Shown: positions 9,391 to 18,764, counted from the first letter of the stretch. The stretch: 64,000 bases of DNA from Methanoregula sp. SKADARSKE-2 (GCA_030919125.1 CP121470.1:1426001-1490000), one strand, 5' to 3'. Notes: generated from the letters alone by a model not told the origin. A program made the numbers and translations.

Positions 9391-10190
9391 ACCGGCGCCC
9401 GGTACCGAGTGCATCTGAGACTTTTTATCACGTTTATCACCACCTCGCGGCATACGCTTTGGTACAAGCGACGCAGTCTTCGTCCTCGGGCCTTGACCTG
9501 CCCTTGCCGTGCTCGCCCGCGGGGGTGGAATTTCATTTTGACCCTCAGGGAGCCAACCGAGCGGGAGATCGTGCAAACGAAGTGCCACTCTGACCCTCCA
9601 ATAAAATCTACGGAATTTGTAATTATTTTGACAAAATAAGGCAGCATTATCGAGATTGCTCTCTCGGATCCTCAACCCCCGGTAATGTAGTTCCTTGGGG
9701 AGAGAGGGATCCACTCCCGGGAGGCAAGTTCCAAACAAAACACGATATCTACGGAAAACAATTTTTTTTAAAACAGAGGGCAATACTTGGACTTTGTACC
9801 ATGCCCCTCTTAATGGGGATAGCGGAAAAGGGCCCTAATTGTCTACTCAAGGGAGCCATAAACCTCCGGGAACGCTCGTAAAACAGTCCGTTTCCGGATT
9901 TCACCCCGGTCACGAAAAGGGCCTTAATAGGCCCTAATTACGGGAACGATCTGCCTCCTTCTCATGCTCTACTACCCCCGGGGGGCCTGACCTGGTGACC
10001 CGCAGTATTCTGGATCCTATCCCCGCTCAGAGACCCAACGGATCTTTTCCGTTGCGGGAGGGGATAGCGTAAGAAAATTTCCGGAAAAATTTTCCGAAGA
10101 CTTTTGGATCCCGGATTTTTTTGTTCCGTCCCTCTTCGCGTGAACGATTCTTAAGAAAGATGGGAAAAACAAAAAAAGGGTCGGGCCGGA
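9391..10190. other. 800-bp non-coding stretch with possible structured RNA
   Basis: No gene could be supported here. Two similar words, GAAAAGGGCCCTAATT and GAAAAGGGCCTTAAT, occur about 90 bases apart (near 9826 and 9914). GGGGATAGCG also occurs twice (near 9815 and at 10060), and a nested stem-loop is described separately. The right end (about 10070-10175) carries repeated AAAATTTTCC-type words. Confidence 0.4.
10017..10067. ncRNA. candidate nested stem-loop (orphan structured element)
   Basis: CTATCCCC (10017-10024) is perfectly complementary to GGGGATAG (10060-10067). Inside it, CAACGGA (10036-10042) pairs with TCCGTTG (10048-10054) around a 5-base loop. The double stem sits in a gene-free stretch about 125 bp beyond the 3' end of the minus-strand cysteine-cluster gene. 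It could be an RNA structure or a terminator on either strand. No known riboswitch is recognised. Confidence 0.3.
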
Positions 10191-10919
10191 TCAGGCAAGA
10201 TCATCCCGCTTCATCCGGTGCTCTTCGAGCTTCCCATCGCAGAAGACCTCAACCGTGAGAGCGGTGCCCTTCTTGTGGAACGCCCGAAGCCGGTCATCGT
10301 AGATCTTCTGGACATGGCGGAGATTGTTCTTTGCGAAGTGATCCTTCATGAATCGGAGGAAGGCAAGCTCCTGCCGGAGGTAGGCCTCCTCGTACTCTTT
10401 TGTCTCGGCAGCGATTGCCGCGGTCTCATCATCGGGAATTTCCTTCTCGTACTCCCCGTGCTCGCCGAGACCGGAGACCTGGCGCCAGTCGACCTTGCCG
10501 TGCTCATCCGGCTCGCGGTGGAGCATGTACGGGTAGATCCGGCAGATGGAGAACCGGCGGTCGTACACCTTGCACCGGCCGTTCTTGAGGAAATAGCAGG
10601 TCCCGAGATCGTCTTCCTGCGCCTTGAGCGCATAGCCCGAGACATAGAAAACACCGTTCTGGTCGCAGAATTCGGGGAACGGTGCCGGTTCAAGCGCATT
10701 CGGATCGATCTCCTTTACAGCAGCTGCATCCTTGTCGAGCAGGAAGACATGGCCGTTGAACGCACGGGTACAGCATTTCCCACAGAGCGTGCAGGAAAAT
10801 CCTACTTCCTTGATGACCGAGGCGAGATCTTCCTGCGGATACGCGACGAGCTCATCGATCTCCTGCGATGCCGCGGTAATACGGAGGGGGATGGGTATGA
10901 GAGAAACGAGAATCACCAC
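10191..10919 (-). CDS. YkgJ-family cysteine-cluster protein
   Basis: This protein carries the CxxCxxCC signature (CTLCGKCC, about residues 43-50), followed by the downstream cysteines of the family (DLGTCYFLKNGRCKVYDRR; SICRIYPY). Such proteins are predicted to bind Zn or an Fe-S cluster, and their reaction is unknown. The C-terminal half is charged and helical. The longest frame begins at a GTG (10919), but the first 18 residues are unusually hydrophobic, so the true start may lie further in. The decayed HTH gene ends 15 nt upstream on the same strand, so the two may once have been an operon. Confidence 0.75.
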   Translation of the reverse strand: MVILVSLIPIPLRITAASQEIDELVAYPQEDLASVIKEVGFSCTLCGKCCTRAFNGHVFLLDKDAAAVKEIDPNALEPAPFPEFCDQNGVFYVSGYALKAQEDDLGTCYFLKNGRCKVYDRRFSICRIYPYMLHREPDEHGKVDWRQVSGLGEHGEYEKEIPDDETAAIAAETKEYEEAYLRQELAFLRFMKDHFAKNNLRHVQKIYDDRLRAFHKKGTALTVEVFCDGKLEEHRMKRDDLA

Positions 10920-10934
10920 AAAAATGTTTGGTAC

Positions 10935-11461
10935 TTATTGGCCGGCGTCCTTTATTGCCTTTGTGAGAGCATCCGGTTCATCGGAGCCGAACCGGAGGCA
11001 GCTGCCGCTTGCGAGCAGGGGAGCTCGACTGCCTCGCTCCCCGCGATAGGAGAGGGCCAGCCATGCGGTGTGAGAGGGATGATCCGGCCATAGGTCCACG
11101 GGTTGGTCACCGGGACCGCGGAGATGAACCCCGCAAGCCGGATTTGTTTCCTAATCCCCATGAGAGGGCCGAAGGGCATCACGAGCTCGTCCCGGATAGG
11201 GCCGATCCCATCCTAACTATCGTTGGAGAGATCTGGATCCTGCCAACCAGCCTGCGCCAGTACCGGTCAATGGGACCGGCAGCCGATCCACCCGCCCGGT
11301 TGGGATCCCGCCAAAAAAGAGTGCTGCTTTTAACTTTCTCATCCCTCAGGAGCAGCGCCCGGGAATCTGGTTGGCCCCGAGATCCCGAGCCGATGGGCGA
11401 TGGTGATCTTCGGGACGCCCCTCCCTTGCAGGGTCCAGAGCCCGAACGATCTCGCGTTCAT
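10935..11461 (-). pseudogene. decayed helix-turn-helix regulator
   Basis: From an ATG at 11461 the minus strand reads SFGLWTLQGRGVPKITIAHR followed by LGIS, a typical HTH (a 'VPKITIAHRLGIS' recognition region). The frame then breaks. Further plausible coding pieces follow in changing frames: RALLLRDEKVKSSTLF, AGPIDRYWRRLVGRIQIS, RDELVMPFGPLMGIRKQIRL, NPWTYGRIIPLTPHGW, and finally LRFGSDEPDALTKAIKDAGQ ending in TAA at 10935. At least three frame changes are needed, so the gene cannot make one product. The position, directly upstream of the cysteine-cluster gene, suggests an old two-gene operon. The family assignment rests only on the HTH-like start. Confidence 0.5.
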
Positions 11462-11651
11462 GGGGAAGATAGGTCAACGTTGGCCTGTTGACTATCCAAT
11501 AATGAAGGGATTAGGGGGCTCTTTCCCGGTTAGTGAAGATCTGGAACCTCACCGGTCCTCAGGATCGCGCGGGTGCTCCAGCGATACTCTTCCGGTCACT
11601 TTCACCGCGTGTGGTCCCGGCATGATATAGCGCCGGCTGATACTCTCTTTC

Positions 11652-12107
11652 ATGCCTTCCAATGAGATCGTCATCGTTGCCGTTATCGCGCTTCTCTCCG
11701 GGTTTGTCCTGGGATTTTCTTACGTGAAGGGGCAGATCACCGCGATCGAGGAGAGGTACCAGGCCGAGCTCGAGCGCTGGAAGCTCGAAGCAGCCGGGGA
11801 GATCCGGAAGGATTCGGTAAACCGGTCGCGGTCAACGCTGAAGGGTAAGATTGCCGAGCAGATGGCACCGGTCCTCCCGGAGTTCTCTTTCAACCCGGCC
11901 GATGCCCGGTTCATCGGCTCACCGGTTGACTACATCATTTTCGACGGCCTGACCGATGTCGCCGATGACCGGTCGGGTTCGATCCGGATCGTCTTCATGG
12001 ACGTCAAGAAAGGATGCTCCAATCTTTCCCGGGTCCAGCGTCTGATCAGATCTGCAGTCAAAGAGAAGGCAGTCGCGTGGGAGACCCTCCGGCTTCGGGA
12101 CGATTGA
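11652..12107 (+). CDS. Holliday-junction-resolvase-related endonuclease, membrane-anchored
   Basis: The 151-residue protein starts with a single hydrophobic helix (IVIVAVIALLSGFVLGFSYV), then a charged coiled segment, then a domain of the archaeal Holliday-junction-resolvase-related (Endonuc_Holl) type. Recognisable blocks are FIGSPVDYIIFDGLTDV and IRIVFMDVKKGCSNLSRVQR, where D and K residues fit the PD-(D/E)xK metal site, and a C-terminal IRSAVKEKAVAWETLRL. The membrane anchor is common in this subfamily, whose substrate is not known. The gene converges with the lipoprotein gene at 12154. Confidence 0.82.
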   Translation: MPSNEIVIVAVIALLSGFVLGFSYVKGQITAIEERYQAELERWKLEAAGEIRKDSVNRSRSTLKGKIAEQMAPVLPEFSFNPADARFIGSPVDYIIFDGLTDVADDRSGSIRIVFMDVKKGCSNLSRVQRLIRSAVKEKAVAWETLRLRDD

Positions 12108-12153
12108 GACCGGCTTCTGCCTCTCGCAAAAACCCGGGCAAAAAGGGAAAAAG

Positions 12154-12660
12154 TTAGTGGTATGACCTGAAGGGGACGTATGCGTCGTAGATCTTGACGA
12201 GCTGTCCGTCAGGGGTGTTGACCCAGATCTCGGCCCGGTCGTTGTTGCTGGTGGTTCCGGGGAGGGAGACGGTCTTTCCTACTGAGAGCGGCTGGGTCAT
12301 CTTGTCCTCTTCAACGACACCATCAGAGCGGGTGACCTTGAAGTTGATCTGCGGGATGACGTTCATGCCCTTGCCGCCACGGAAGGTCATGACGATCTGC
12401 GGGTTGATCGCCTCCCCGTTGCTCCCCACCTGGACATCGACTGCCCATACGGACTGGAGCGTCTGGGTCGGGCCGGGTGTTGTTGAGGGAAGGGTTGGCG
12501 GGACTGTTGTCGCGACGGTGGTTCCGACAACGGGAGTCTGGTCAGGGGTCGCTGCGGTCGGGGACACCACAGTCTCTTTCGTGGGCTGGGTGCAGCCGGT
12601 CGCAAGGAGAAGAACTGCGCACAAGAGGAGTGCGGTTGCAAGGATCAGAATTTTTCTCAT
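12154..12660 (-). CDS. predicted secreted lipoprotein
   Basis: The 168-residue precursor has a signal peptide ending in a lipobox-like ATGC (lipidated Cys at about residue 23), then a Thr/Pro-rich linker (TTVPPTLPSTTPGPTQTL), and a C-terminal beta-rich domain of about 95 residues (IVMTFRGGKGMNVIPQINF; VTRSDGVVEEDKMTQPLSVG). This architecture is common for methanogen surface lipoproteins. The ligand or role is unknown. A similar, unrelated-length lipoprotein is encoded at 29746. Confidence 0.75.
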   Translation of the reverse strand: MRKILILATALLLCAVLLLATGCTQPTKETVVSPTAATPDQTPVVGTTVATTVPPTLPSTTPGPTQTLQSVWAVDVQVGSNGEAINPQIVMTFRGGKGMNVIPQINFKVTRSDGVVEEDKMTQPLSVGKTVSLPGTTSNNDRAEIWVNTPDGQLVKIYDAYVPFRSYH

Positions 12661-12804
12661 ACCGCAGAATTCAACGGGAGATTATTTGAGGATTGCGCCC
12701 CGCGGGTCCGGTTTTTGCATCCAAACGGGCAGTACGTCTTCGCGTCCTTTTTCTTTGCGCTCCAACAAGAAACGATTATCTGATTCCGTGCTTCAGGATT
12801 AACC

Positions 12805-13362
12805 ATGGATGAACATCATGTCATCAAATGGAGATCGATGATCGGCATTGGGCTCCTCTCGGCGCTGGTCGGGATCTTCGTACTCTTCCTGCCATCGTTG
12901 GCCGCAACGCTCTTTGCCGTCATCGCGGGTATCTCGATTCTCCTGCTTTCAGGAATCCTCCTTGCCGAAGGATTGTTTATCGATTCCGAAGGCATATCCA
13001 CGTGGGCGGTCTTCGGGGTAGGTATCCTCGGAATTATCCTCGGGATTGTTACCTTGGCCCAGCCATCGTGGCTTATCCTCGCAGCCGGCGTCCTCATCGG
13101 AGTTTACCTAATCATCTTCGGGATCGCGGAAGGTGTTGTCGGCCTCTCCTTCATTAACGACGATATGATCCGGTCGGTCGTCATCGTGATGGGAGTTGTG
13201 GCAATCGTGCTTGGGCTCCTCATCCTAATCAACCCGGCACTGACGGTGACGATCCTCGCGTGGCTCATCGGCCTCTTCCTCCTGATCCTCGGCCTCATCC
13301 GCGTAGCCCACGGGATCACGCTGCGCAGCGCCGAGAAGATGATGACCATAAAACATTTGTAA
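12805..13362 (+). CDS. HdeD/DUF308 family membrane protein
   Basis: The 185-residue protein has six hydrophobic helices in three repeated pairs, e.g. IGLLSALVGIFVLFLPSLAA, VFGVGILGIILGIVTLAQPS and VIVMGVVAIVLGLLILINPA, each pair with the DUF308 'G..l..P' spacing. The C-terminus is a short basic tail. DUF308 proteins such as E. coli HdeD are linked to acid stress, but their mechanism is unknown. A run of T (13363-13371) directly after the stop is a likely terminator. Confidence 0.83.
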   Translation: MDEHHVIKWRSMIGIGLLSALVGIFVLFLPSLAATLFAVIAGISILLLSGILLAEGLFIDSEGISTWAVFGVGILGIILGIVTLAQPSWLILAAGVLIGVYLIIFGIAEGVVGLSFINDDMIRSVVIVMGVVAIVLGLLILINPALTVTILAWLIGLFLLILGLIRVAHGITLRSAEKMMTIKHL

Positions 13363-13371
13363 TTTTTTTTT
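13363..13371 (+). terminator. T-tract terminator after DUF308 gene
   Basis: A run of eight to nine T residues directly follows the TAA stop, the usual form of an archaeal intrinsic terminator. Confidence 0.45.
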
Positions 13372-13612
13372 GCGCTGATGCAAGGCATGCGGATGCAATG
13401 CATCGGGTTCCGGCGCACCCCGCAGGTGACCGAGGGGGACCGGAGCGGGCACACTCGGGGGATGGCCGAACAGGAGATCCCGGCACGGTCGATCTGAAGT
13501 GCGGACCGAGGCCCAGTAACTACCCCGCCATGGATGTTTACATCCTGCTCGTGTACTACAGGCGCGTCCGTCAACAAAATTTCCTCCTTTGTGCCTGCAC
13601 TTCTCCATCATG

Positions 13613-13617
13613 GTAGA
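13613..13617. repeat. left target-site duplication GTAGA of the IS701-like element
   Basis: GTAGA here is repeated exactly at 14763-14767 on the other side of the insertion element, abutting both inverted repeats. Confidence 0.6.
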
Positions 13618-14762
13618 TAGGACTTACGCGTTTGAAGGCAGATTCGAACAAGAGATATTCATCACAGCACTACAAAAATAATCAGATTAGAACGCCGTGG
13701 AAGCGATAAAGAGAGAAGAAGCGGATCGATGAATCGAGCGTTTCGACTCGTACCAGCTGGAACCTGTATTCAATCGATGGGTTTCGAGGCGAAGAAATGC
13801 CAGCAACGAGAGCAGAATATGTCCTCGTTGAACAACCTCTTTTGGGACCCTGGCATCTCTCGATGCCACAACCTTGCTTGATGCCACGGTGATCCTCTTC
13901 GATATTCCATCCAAGTTCCTTGAACGTTTTTCTGTCGGTTTCCGATGCATCGAGAATATCGGTAGCCCAATGTTCGGGTTCCTTATCAGAGTGAACGATC
14001 CTAAATAGCTTGATGAAACCGTATTGTCTCAGATGAACAACTCTTCCTTCGGGAGGAATCTCAATCTCAGAAACTGAACGGTTGTACGTATTATCAGGAT
14101 CAACCAACCGGTTGGATTTGAGACGGGTACACCAATGCCACTTCAGCGTGCGGATCAATTTCAGGTTGGCGATACACGAATACCACGAATCAAAGATGAC
14201 ACATCCCGGCTGAAACTTTCTTTCTTCGGCTGCTCGTAGCATATCCCGGAAATGATCATTTTTGTTTTTCCCGTCTTTGTCTGGACAATAGATCCGGAAA
14301 TCTACCGAAACTATCGCAGAACCATCAGTCCAAATGGTTGAGATTAGGTTGATTCCCTGAACTACCCGATGATGCTTCCCACTCCAGTGCCGGGTCACCA
14401 GTTCAATCTGATGGGAATACGGTTTGTCGAGGGTACTATCATCGATTACCAATACTCCTTCGTTAGCCCGGAGCAACCGTTGCGCTTCCTCATGCAGCGC
14501 CCCCGTGTGGTGAGGCTGGCTGCCTCTCTAACAAACGCTTGACGGAAGCGTGAGCTATTGATACTGGTTCAGCGGGAAAACACCGGGATGCCTCTGTACA
14601 CGAGCAAACCTGATACGTCGATATCAGAAAGTTTACAAAATTGCCGCTCGTGCATTTCGGAGGATTCACTCTCGTTCGATCTCCATCCCGGGTTTGTCTA
14701 ACCCATGGATGGGCGCTACTAACTCTTAGATCTTTCGGTCAAAACCAAGGGCGTAAGTCCTA
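13618..14762 (-). mobile_element. IS701-like insertion sequence with 12-bp inverted repeats
   Basis: The 1145-bp element begins TAGGACTTACGC (13618-13629) and ends GCGTAAGTCCTA (14751-14762), perfect 12-bp inverted repeats. A 5-bp duplication GTAGA flanks both ends, which supports a true transposition event. The internal transposase gene is on the minus strand and its 5' part is disrupted, so the copy is probably no longer autonomous. Confidence 0.75.
13682..14476 (-). pseudogene. IS701-type DDE transposase, 5'-truncated
   Basis: The open part (264 codons) carries the DDE catalytic features of IS4/IS701-like transposases: VLVIDDSTLDKPYSHQIELV (first Asp), a central VIFDSWYSCIANL block (second Asp), and a NIEEDHRGIKQG Y-E-K-like glutamate motif near the C-terminus. 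Upstream, the matching frame continues without a start codon (HTGALHEEAQRLLRANEG) to a TAG near 14530, and the conserved N-terminal region of the family cannot be assembled in one frame. The gene therefore looks broken at its 5' end. Confidence 0.75.
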
Positions 14763-15270
14763 GTAGATAAAGCATACCCGGTTCCGGGAGCGGGTCCGCA
14801 TCTCTGTTGAGGTCCGGTATCGGGGAAGGGTTCCGGGAGTTCGGATCTACCATTTTATCCAATCGCTGGGTTCTCCCGTACATAATCAGGAAGAAGACAT
14901 CTTGGCGGAAGGGGAACTTCCGGAGTTGATCGCCAGGGCCACCCCGCAGCAGCGGGAAGGGCTCAGACGGATCATCCGGGCTGCGCGAGTTACAACGATC
15001 TCACTGCACCGCCAGGGTCTGTGACGAAGACGAGAACGAGGCAAAAAGACCATGAGGCCGGTTACCGGAGAGCCCGGGAACGGGACTACAATGCCGATCC
15101 CCGGACTCGGGGTACTGTACCGGCATGCCGGTGCGCCGGTCTCTGAAGGAGGACTACACGGTGCCGGCCCCGCTCCTGCCGGATGAGCCGGCGGCGTCAG
15201 GAAAAAGATCATGGACGAGCGGGCCTTAAAAAACCCCACAAATTTATTTGTTCAGGCACGAAAAAGAAAA
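14763..15270. other. gap with an unassigned open stretch beside the IS
   Basis: The plus strand from about 14770 to 15024 stays open and protein-like (RFRERVRISVEVRYRGRVPG; PELIARATPQQREGLRRIIR) but has no start codon, and its upstream side is cut by the IS element. It may be the 3' remnant of a gene hit by the insertion. The upstream flank (13500-13612), ending in MDVYILLVYYRRVRQQNF in one frame, could not be joined to it in frame. Nothing is recognised in 15025-15270. Confidence 0.3.
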
Positions 15271-16680
15271 TTACTCCGGTGACAAGTTCTCCGGCTCCCG
15301 GCCAGGAACTCCGGCGGTCAGCCACGTGGCAAGGATCGCGTTGACCAGGTTACCACCCTGATTGTTGTCGCCTGAGACGAGCACGTTTGGCGTGATCGTC
15401 ACCTTCCCGTTTGCGATCTCCTGGATGAGCTTGATGGCCACGATCCTCTCGGGACCAAGGACATCGGTCTGGGCCTTGTACGCGGCAGCCGTTCCTTCCC
15501 CGACCTTCTGCGCCTCGTACGCAAGACCGTCTGCCCGGGTCTTTGTCGAGTCCCGGATACCCTCGGTCTCCTTCCTGAGCGCCTGGGCCTTGTCGGTCGC
15601 GATATCGATCGAGAGTTTTGCCGTGATCACATCCATCTGCTTGTCAGCCCGGGCCGTCTTCTCCGCAACCGCGATCCTCTGCTCCTGGGCCTTCGCCTCC
15701 TCGGAATACTGTTGCTGCTGCTGGACCGCGATCTCTTTGCGGGTCTGGGTCTCCAGGAGCTTCTCGTCCACCTTGATATACGCGATCAGGAACCCTTGGA
15801 CCTCGACATGATAGCTGGTGAACTCTTTCTTTACCTTGTCGAGCGCAGCGGACTGGATCGTGATGAGGGGAGTCTCGATTATCTCGTGCAATGGCTGTTC
15901 AAAATTCGGATCATCCGTAATCGCCGGAGCGTTCGGCTGCGGTTTCTCAAGATCTCTCCCTACACTCGATATGATAACCGCAACGTATCCCGGAGGCACG
16001 GTTGCAACGTCCGCCATGTTCATCTCGAAGAGCAGCGGGTTGATGTAATACTCGCCCGGCTGGAGCATCTCCAGCTGCGGCCCCCGGTATCCCCTGTTCG
16101 CGATAAATGCCTGCCCGTCCTGGAAGTGCTTGTGATCGCCGGTGGGTTCGGGTGCAACGCTGTACCCGCTCGGCAAGGGAATCCCGTCAAGGGCGATTGC
16201 AACGCCGACTTTCTCTTTCGAGACGACGGTGACCGGCAGCTCCCGGATCCGGAAGACTTTCGTATTGATACGGTACGAGCCGGGCCGGAGGGTCGCTACC
16301 TGCGGGCCTTTGCATCCGCCGTGTTCAAGAAACTTCCGCGCATCCTGGAACGAATTGCAGTCAATCTCGTCGGCAAGCAGCCTCCCGGTGGGGATTGGCC
16401 GGCCTTCGATGGATTCCACGACACCGATGAACGATGGCTTGATCTTGGTCACCGGCGCCCGCTGGATCTTCCAGAAGAGAGGGATTCGGAAGTAGAGGCC
16501 GGGCATGAGGATGTCGGCCTGAACACCGATCTCACCTTTCGTTGCTATAATCTGCCCCTGCGGCAGGGTCGGCCCGAACATCTTGCGGGTCACAATCCCG
16601 ACCTCATCGTCACGTACGAGCGTCAGTCCGAACCACAAGACGATCAGGATCAATGCACCAAGTATTAACGCTTCATTCAA
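15271..16680 (-). CDS. SPFH/band 7 (flotillin-like) membrane protein
   Basis: Reading from a TTG start at 16680 with GGAGG 10-14 nt upstream gives 469 residues. An N-terminal membrane helix (LILGALILIVLWFGLTLV) is followed by two copies of a roughly 80-residue module (FLEHGGCKGPQVATLRPGSY and FIANRGYRGPQLEMLQPGEY), then the SPFH domain (PPGYVAVIISSVGRDLEKPQ) and a long Ala/Glu/Lys/Gln coiled coil (RKEIAVQQQQQYSEEAKAQE). SPFH proteins form membrane microdomain scaffolds. The start was preferred over an ATG at 16797 because the upstream region is low-complexity and the SD site fits the TTG. The gene diverges from the cysteine desulfidase. Confidence 0.82.
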   Translation of the reverse strand: MNEALILGALILIVLWFGLTLVRDDEVGIVTRKMFGPTLPQGQIIATKGEIGVQADILMPGLYFRIPLFWKIQRAPVTKIKPSFIGVVESIEGRPIPTGRLLADEIDCNSFQDARKFLEHGGCKGPQVATLRPGSYRINTKVFRIRELPVTVVSKEKVGVAIALDGIPLPSGYSVAPEPTGDHKHFQDGQAFIANRGYRGPQLEMLQPGEYYINPLLFEMNMADVATVPPGYVAVIISSVGRDLEKPQPNAPAITDDPNFEQPLHEIIETPLITIQSAALDKVKKEFTSYHVEVQGFLIAYIKVDEKLLETQTRKEIAVQQQQQYSEEAKAQEQRIAVAEKTARADKQMDVITAKLSIDIATDKAQALRKETEGIRDSTKTRADGLAYEAQKVGEGTAAAYKAQTDVLGPERIVAIKLIQEIANGKVTITPNVLVSGDNNQGGNLVNAILATWLTAGVPGREPENLSPE

Positions 16681-16831
16681 TACACCGGGTCCTCCATTGT
16701 TGTAGCATTGAGATGAAGACGGTGAAGAAATAATTATGGCGTTGACTGAAATTTTTTTGCGCTCATTGGTGTTTATATCGCCGCTCCATGCAAACATTTA
16801 TGGGAGTTGCTCTTTTAGTCAGGGGGATACC

Positions 16832-18190
16832 ATGGATATCAAAAAATTTCTACTGGAGAACGTTGTACCCGTGACCGGCTGCACGGAACTGGCCGCCGTG
16901 GGGTACGCAGCTGCCATCGGATACCACGCGATCTTTGGAAACCTGCCACCGGATTTCTCCGGATTCTCCCCGGTCCCCCGGGCGAGCAGGATCCGATCGA
17001 TCAGGATCGCAACCGATCGCAACGTGTACAAGAACGCTATGAATGTTATCATCCCGGGCACGAACGGGCAGAAGGGACTTCCGATCGCGGGAGCGGCGGG
17101 AGTCTTCCTCAATCCGGGTAACCGGCTCGATATCTTCTCGGGCATGACGCCTTCGATCCGGGCGGAATCGGGAGTGCTTGCCCTCAGCGGCAGGGTGGTT
17201 GCAGAGATGAACCCGGCTCTTCGCGATGAGTGCTCGCCGGATATTCTGGTGGATGTCACGGTCCGTACCGGTAAATCCGATGACAACGGCGAAGAGCGGA
17301 CCGCCACGGTCCATATCGCCGGCCGGCACGATGCTATCGTGAGCGTCTCGGTCGAAGGGCAGACCGTGTACGAGAAGCTCCTGGACACGGGTGAGGAAGC
17401 CGGGGAGATCCTGCCGGAATCGATCGGTGAACTCATGGCGATCGCGGAGACGATGCACCCAGAGGAGATCGAGATCGTGTACAGCGGCATAACGATGAAC
17501 CTGGAGCTTGCCGAGGCGGGGAAGTACCGGGCGTACGGACTAGGGCTCGGTATGCGACTTGAGATGATGCTCAGGCCCCAGTGCGGGAATCTCAGTCTCA
17601 TCGACAAGGTCAAGATCGCCGCTGCGGCAGCGGGAGATGCACGGATGGGAGGAGCACCATTTCCGGTCATGAGCACCGCGGGGTCGGGCAACCAGGGGAT
17701 CACGGCGCTCATTCCCGTGGGCGTCATCGGCAGCGAGTGCAGCTTCTCCAAGGAGGAGATCAGCAGGGCGGCACTTATCAGTCACCTCTTTACAAAGAAA
17801 GCAGACCGGTTCACCGGCCATCTCTCGGCCCTGTGCGGGTGTTCGATCAAGGCCGGGATCGGGGCTGCGGCCGGAGTGACGTACCTGCTTGGGGGCGGCG
17901 AAAAGGAGATCGCGACTGCCATCAAACTCATGGTTGCAAATATTACCGGTACTATCTGCGATGGTGCAAAGCCGGGATGCTCGCTCAAAATTTCCACGGC
18001 CACCGGCCTTGCGACCGAATGTGCTTTCCTCGCGGTGGGCGGCATGGAGATCCCGACCTGCAACGGGATCATCCAGGAGAGCGGGGAGGATACGATCCGG
18101 ATCCTGGAAAAAATATCGCGTGCGATGGTGCCGGTGGATGCTGCGATTGTCAGAATCCTTGACGAAAAGCCGTGCGGGAACCTGGGATGA
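16832..18190 (+). CDS. L-cysteine desulfidase / UPF0597 family [4Fe-4S] enzyme
   Basis: The 452-residue protein matches the UPF0597 / serine-dehydratase-alpha-like family that includes the archaeal L-cysteine desulfidase of Methanocaldococcus. It has the N-terminal ENVVPVTGCTELAAVGYAAA, a central PFPVMSTAGSGNQGITALIP glycine-rich block, LSALCGCSIKAGIGAAAG, ICDGAKPGCSLKISTA and AFLAVGGMEIPTCNGII. The conserved cysteines in these blocks would ligate the Fe-S cluster. The family converts cysteine to pyruvate, sulfide and ammonia. The start at 16832 follows a GGGGGAT ribosome site; a TATA-like GTTTATATCG lies near 16769-16778. Confidence 0.88.
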   Translation: MDIKKFLLENVVPVTGCTELAAVGYAAAIGYHAIFGNLPPDFSGFSPVPRASRIRSIRIATDRNVYKNAMNVIIPGTNGQKGLPIAGAAGVFLNPGNRLDIFSGMTPSIRAESGVLALSGRVVAEMNPALRDECSPDILVDVTVRTGKSDDNGEERTATVHIAGRHDAIVSVSVEGQTVYEKLLDTGEEAGEILPESIGELMAIAETMHPEEIEIVYSGITMNLELAEAGKYRAYGLGLGMRLEMMLRPQCGNLSLIDKVKIAAAAAGDARMGGAPFPVMSTAGSGNQGITALIPVGVIGSECSFSKEEISRAALISHLFTKKADRFTGHLSALCGCSIKAGIGAAAGVTYLLGGGEKEIATAIKLMVANITGTICDGAKPGCSLKISTATGLATECAFLAVGGMEIPTCNGIIQESGEDTIRILEKISRAMVPVDAAIVRILDEKPCGNLG

Positions 18191-18764
18191 GGGGACGGGC
18201 TCAAGGCAAAAACCTCAAGAGCACTTCACCGCGTCTCTGGCTTCCAAAAAAAAGAATTTGAAGTTTCGGGAATGCTCATGGGGCTGCGGCCCCAAAGGGC
18301 GCCCCCCGCGGCGGCTTTTCGTTCACTCTCGAATCGCCGAGACGATCAAACCTTATCACTCGCACCCGGGCGACCCCCACAGGGGTGGGCTGGCTCACCA
18401 TTACACAGGGGCTGGGTAAAAGATTCAAAAGCCGCAAACAAAGCTGAAATTGGCCAATTCATCGCTCCTTGGAAAGTCTCAAAAACTCCTCCAAACCCAT
18501 CCACGACGGCTGTTACTTACATTTTCAATGGAATCCAGAATGCACAGGGCAGTCCAACATCGAACCGTTCAACCAGTGCTTGAATAGAAGGTTTATTCCA
18601 AAAATCACGAGTGGACAGGAGCGGCATGGTATACACATGGTTGGACCAAAGAAACACACCCCACCGAAATGGGACTGACGGATCTCGATGTGACATGGAC
18701 TTCTGATGAGAAGGAAGTTACTCTGAAGACAAAGAACGGCTAAATCCTGATGGAGATTAAAACG
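18191..18764. other. gap with a possible 3' gene remnant
   Basis: Most of this stretch shows no gene. At its right end (about 18591-18742) the plus strand reads KVYSKNHEWTGAAWYTHGWT and MGLTDLDVTWTSDEKEVTL before a TAA at 18740-18742, preceded by a TAG. This looks like the C-terminal end of a secreted or pilin-like protein whose upstream part is out of frame. It lies just before the next decayed secreted-protein gene. Confidence 0.3.

Noticed and set aside
10191..10919. Cysteine-cluster protein as a ferredoxin
   Set aside because: The CxxCxxCC spacing and later single cysteines fit the YkgJ family, not the CxxCxxCxxxC ferredoxin pattern.
15712..16668. 318-codon plus-strand frame across the SPFH gene
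   Set aside because: It is antisense to a clear SPFH domain and has no recognisable fold.
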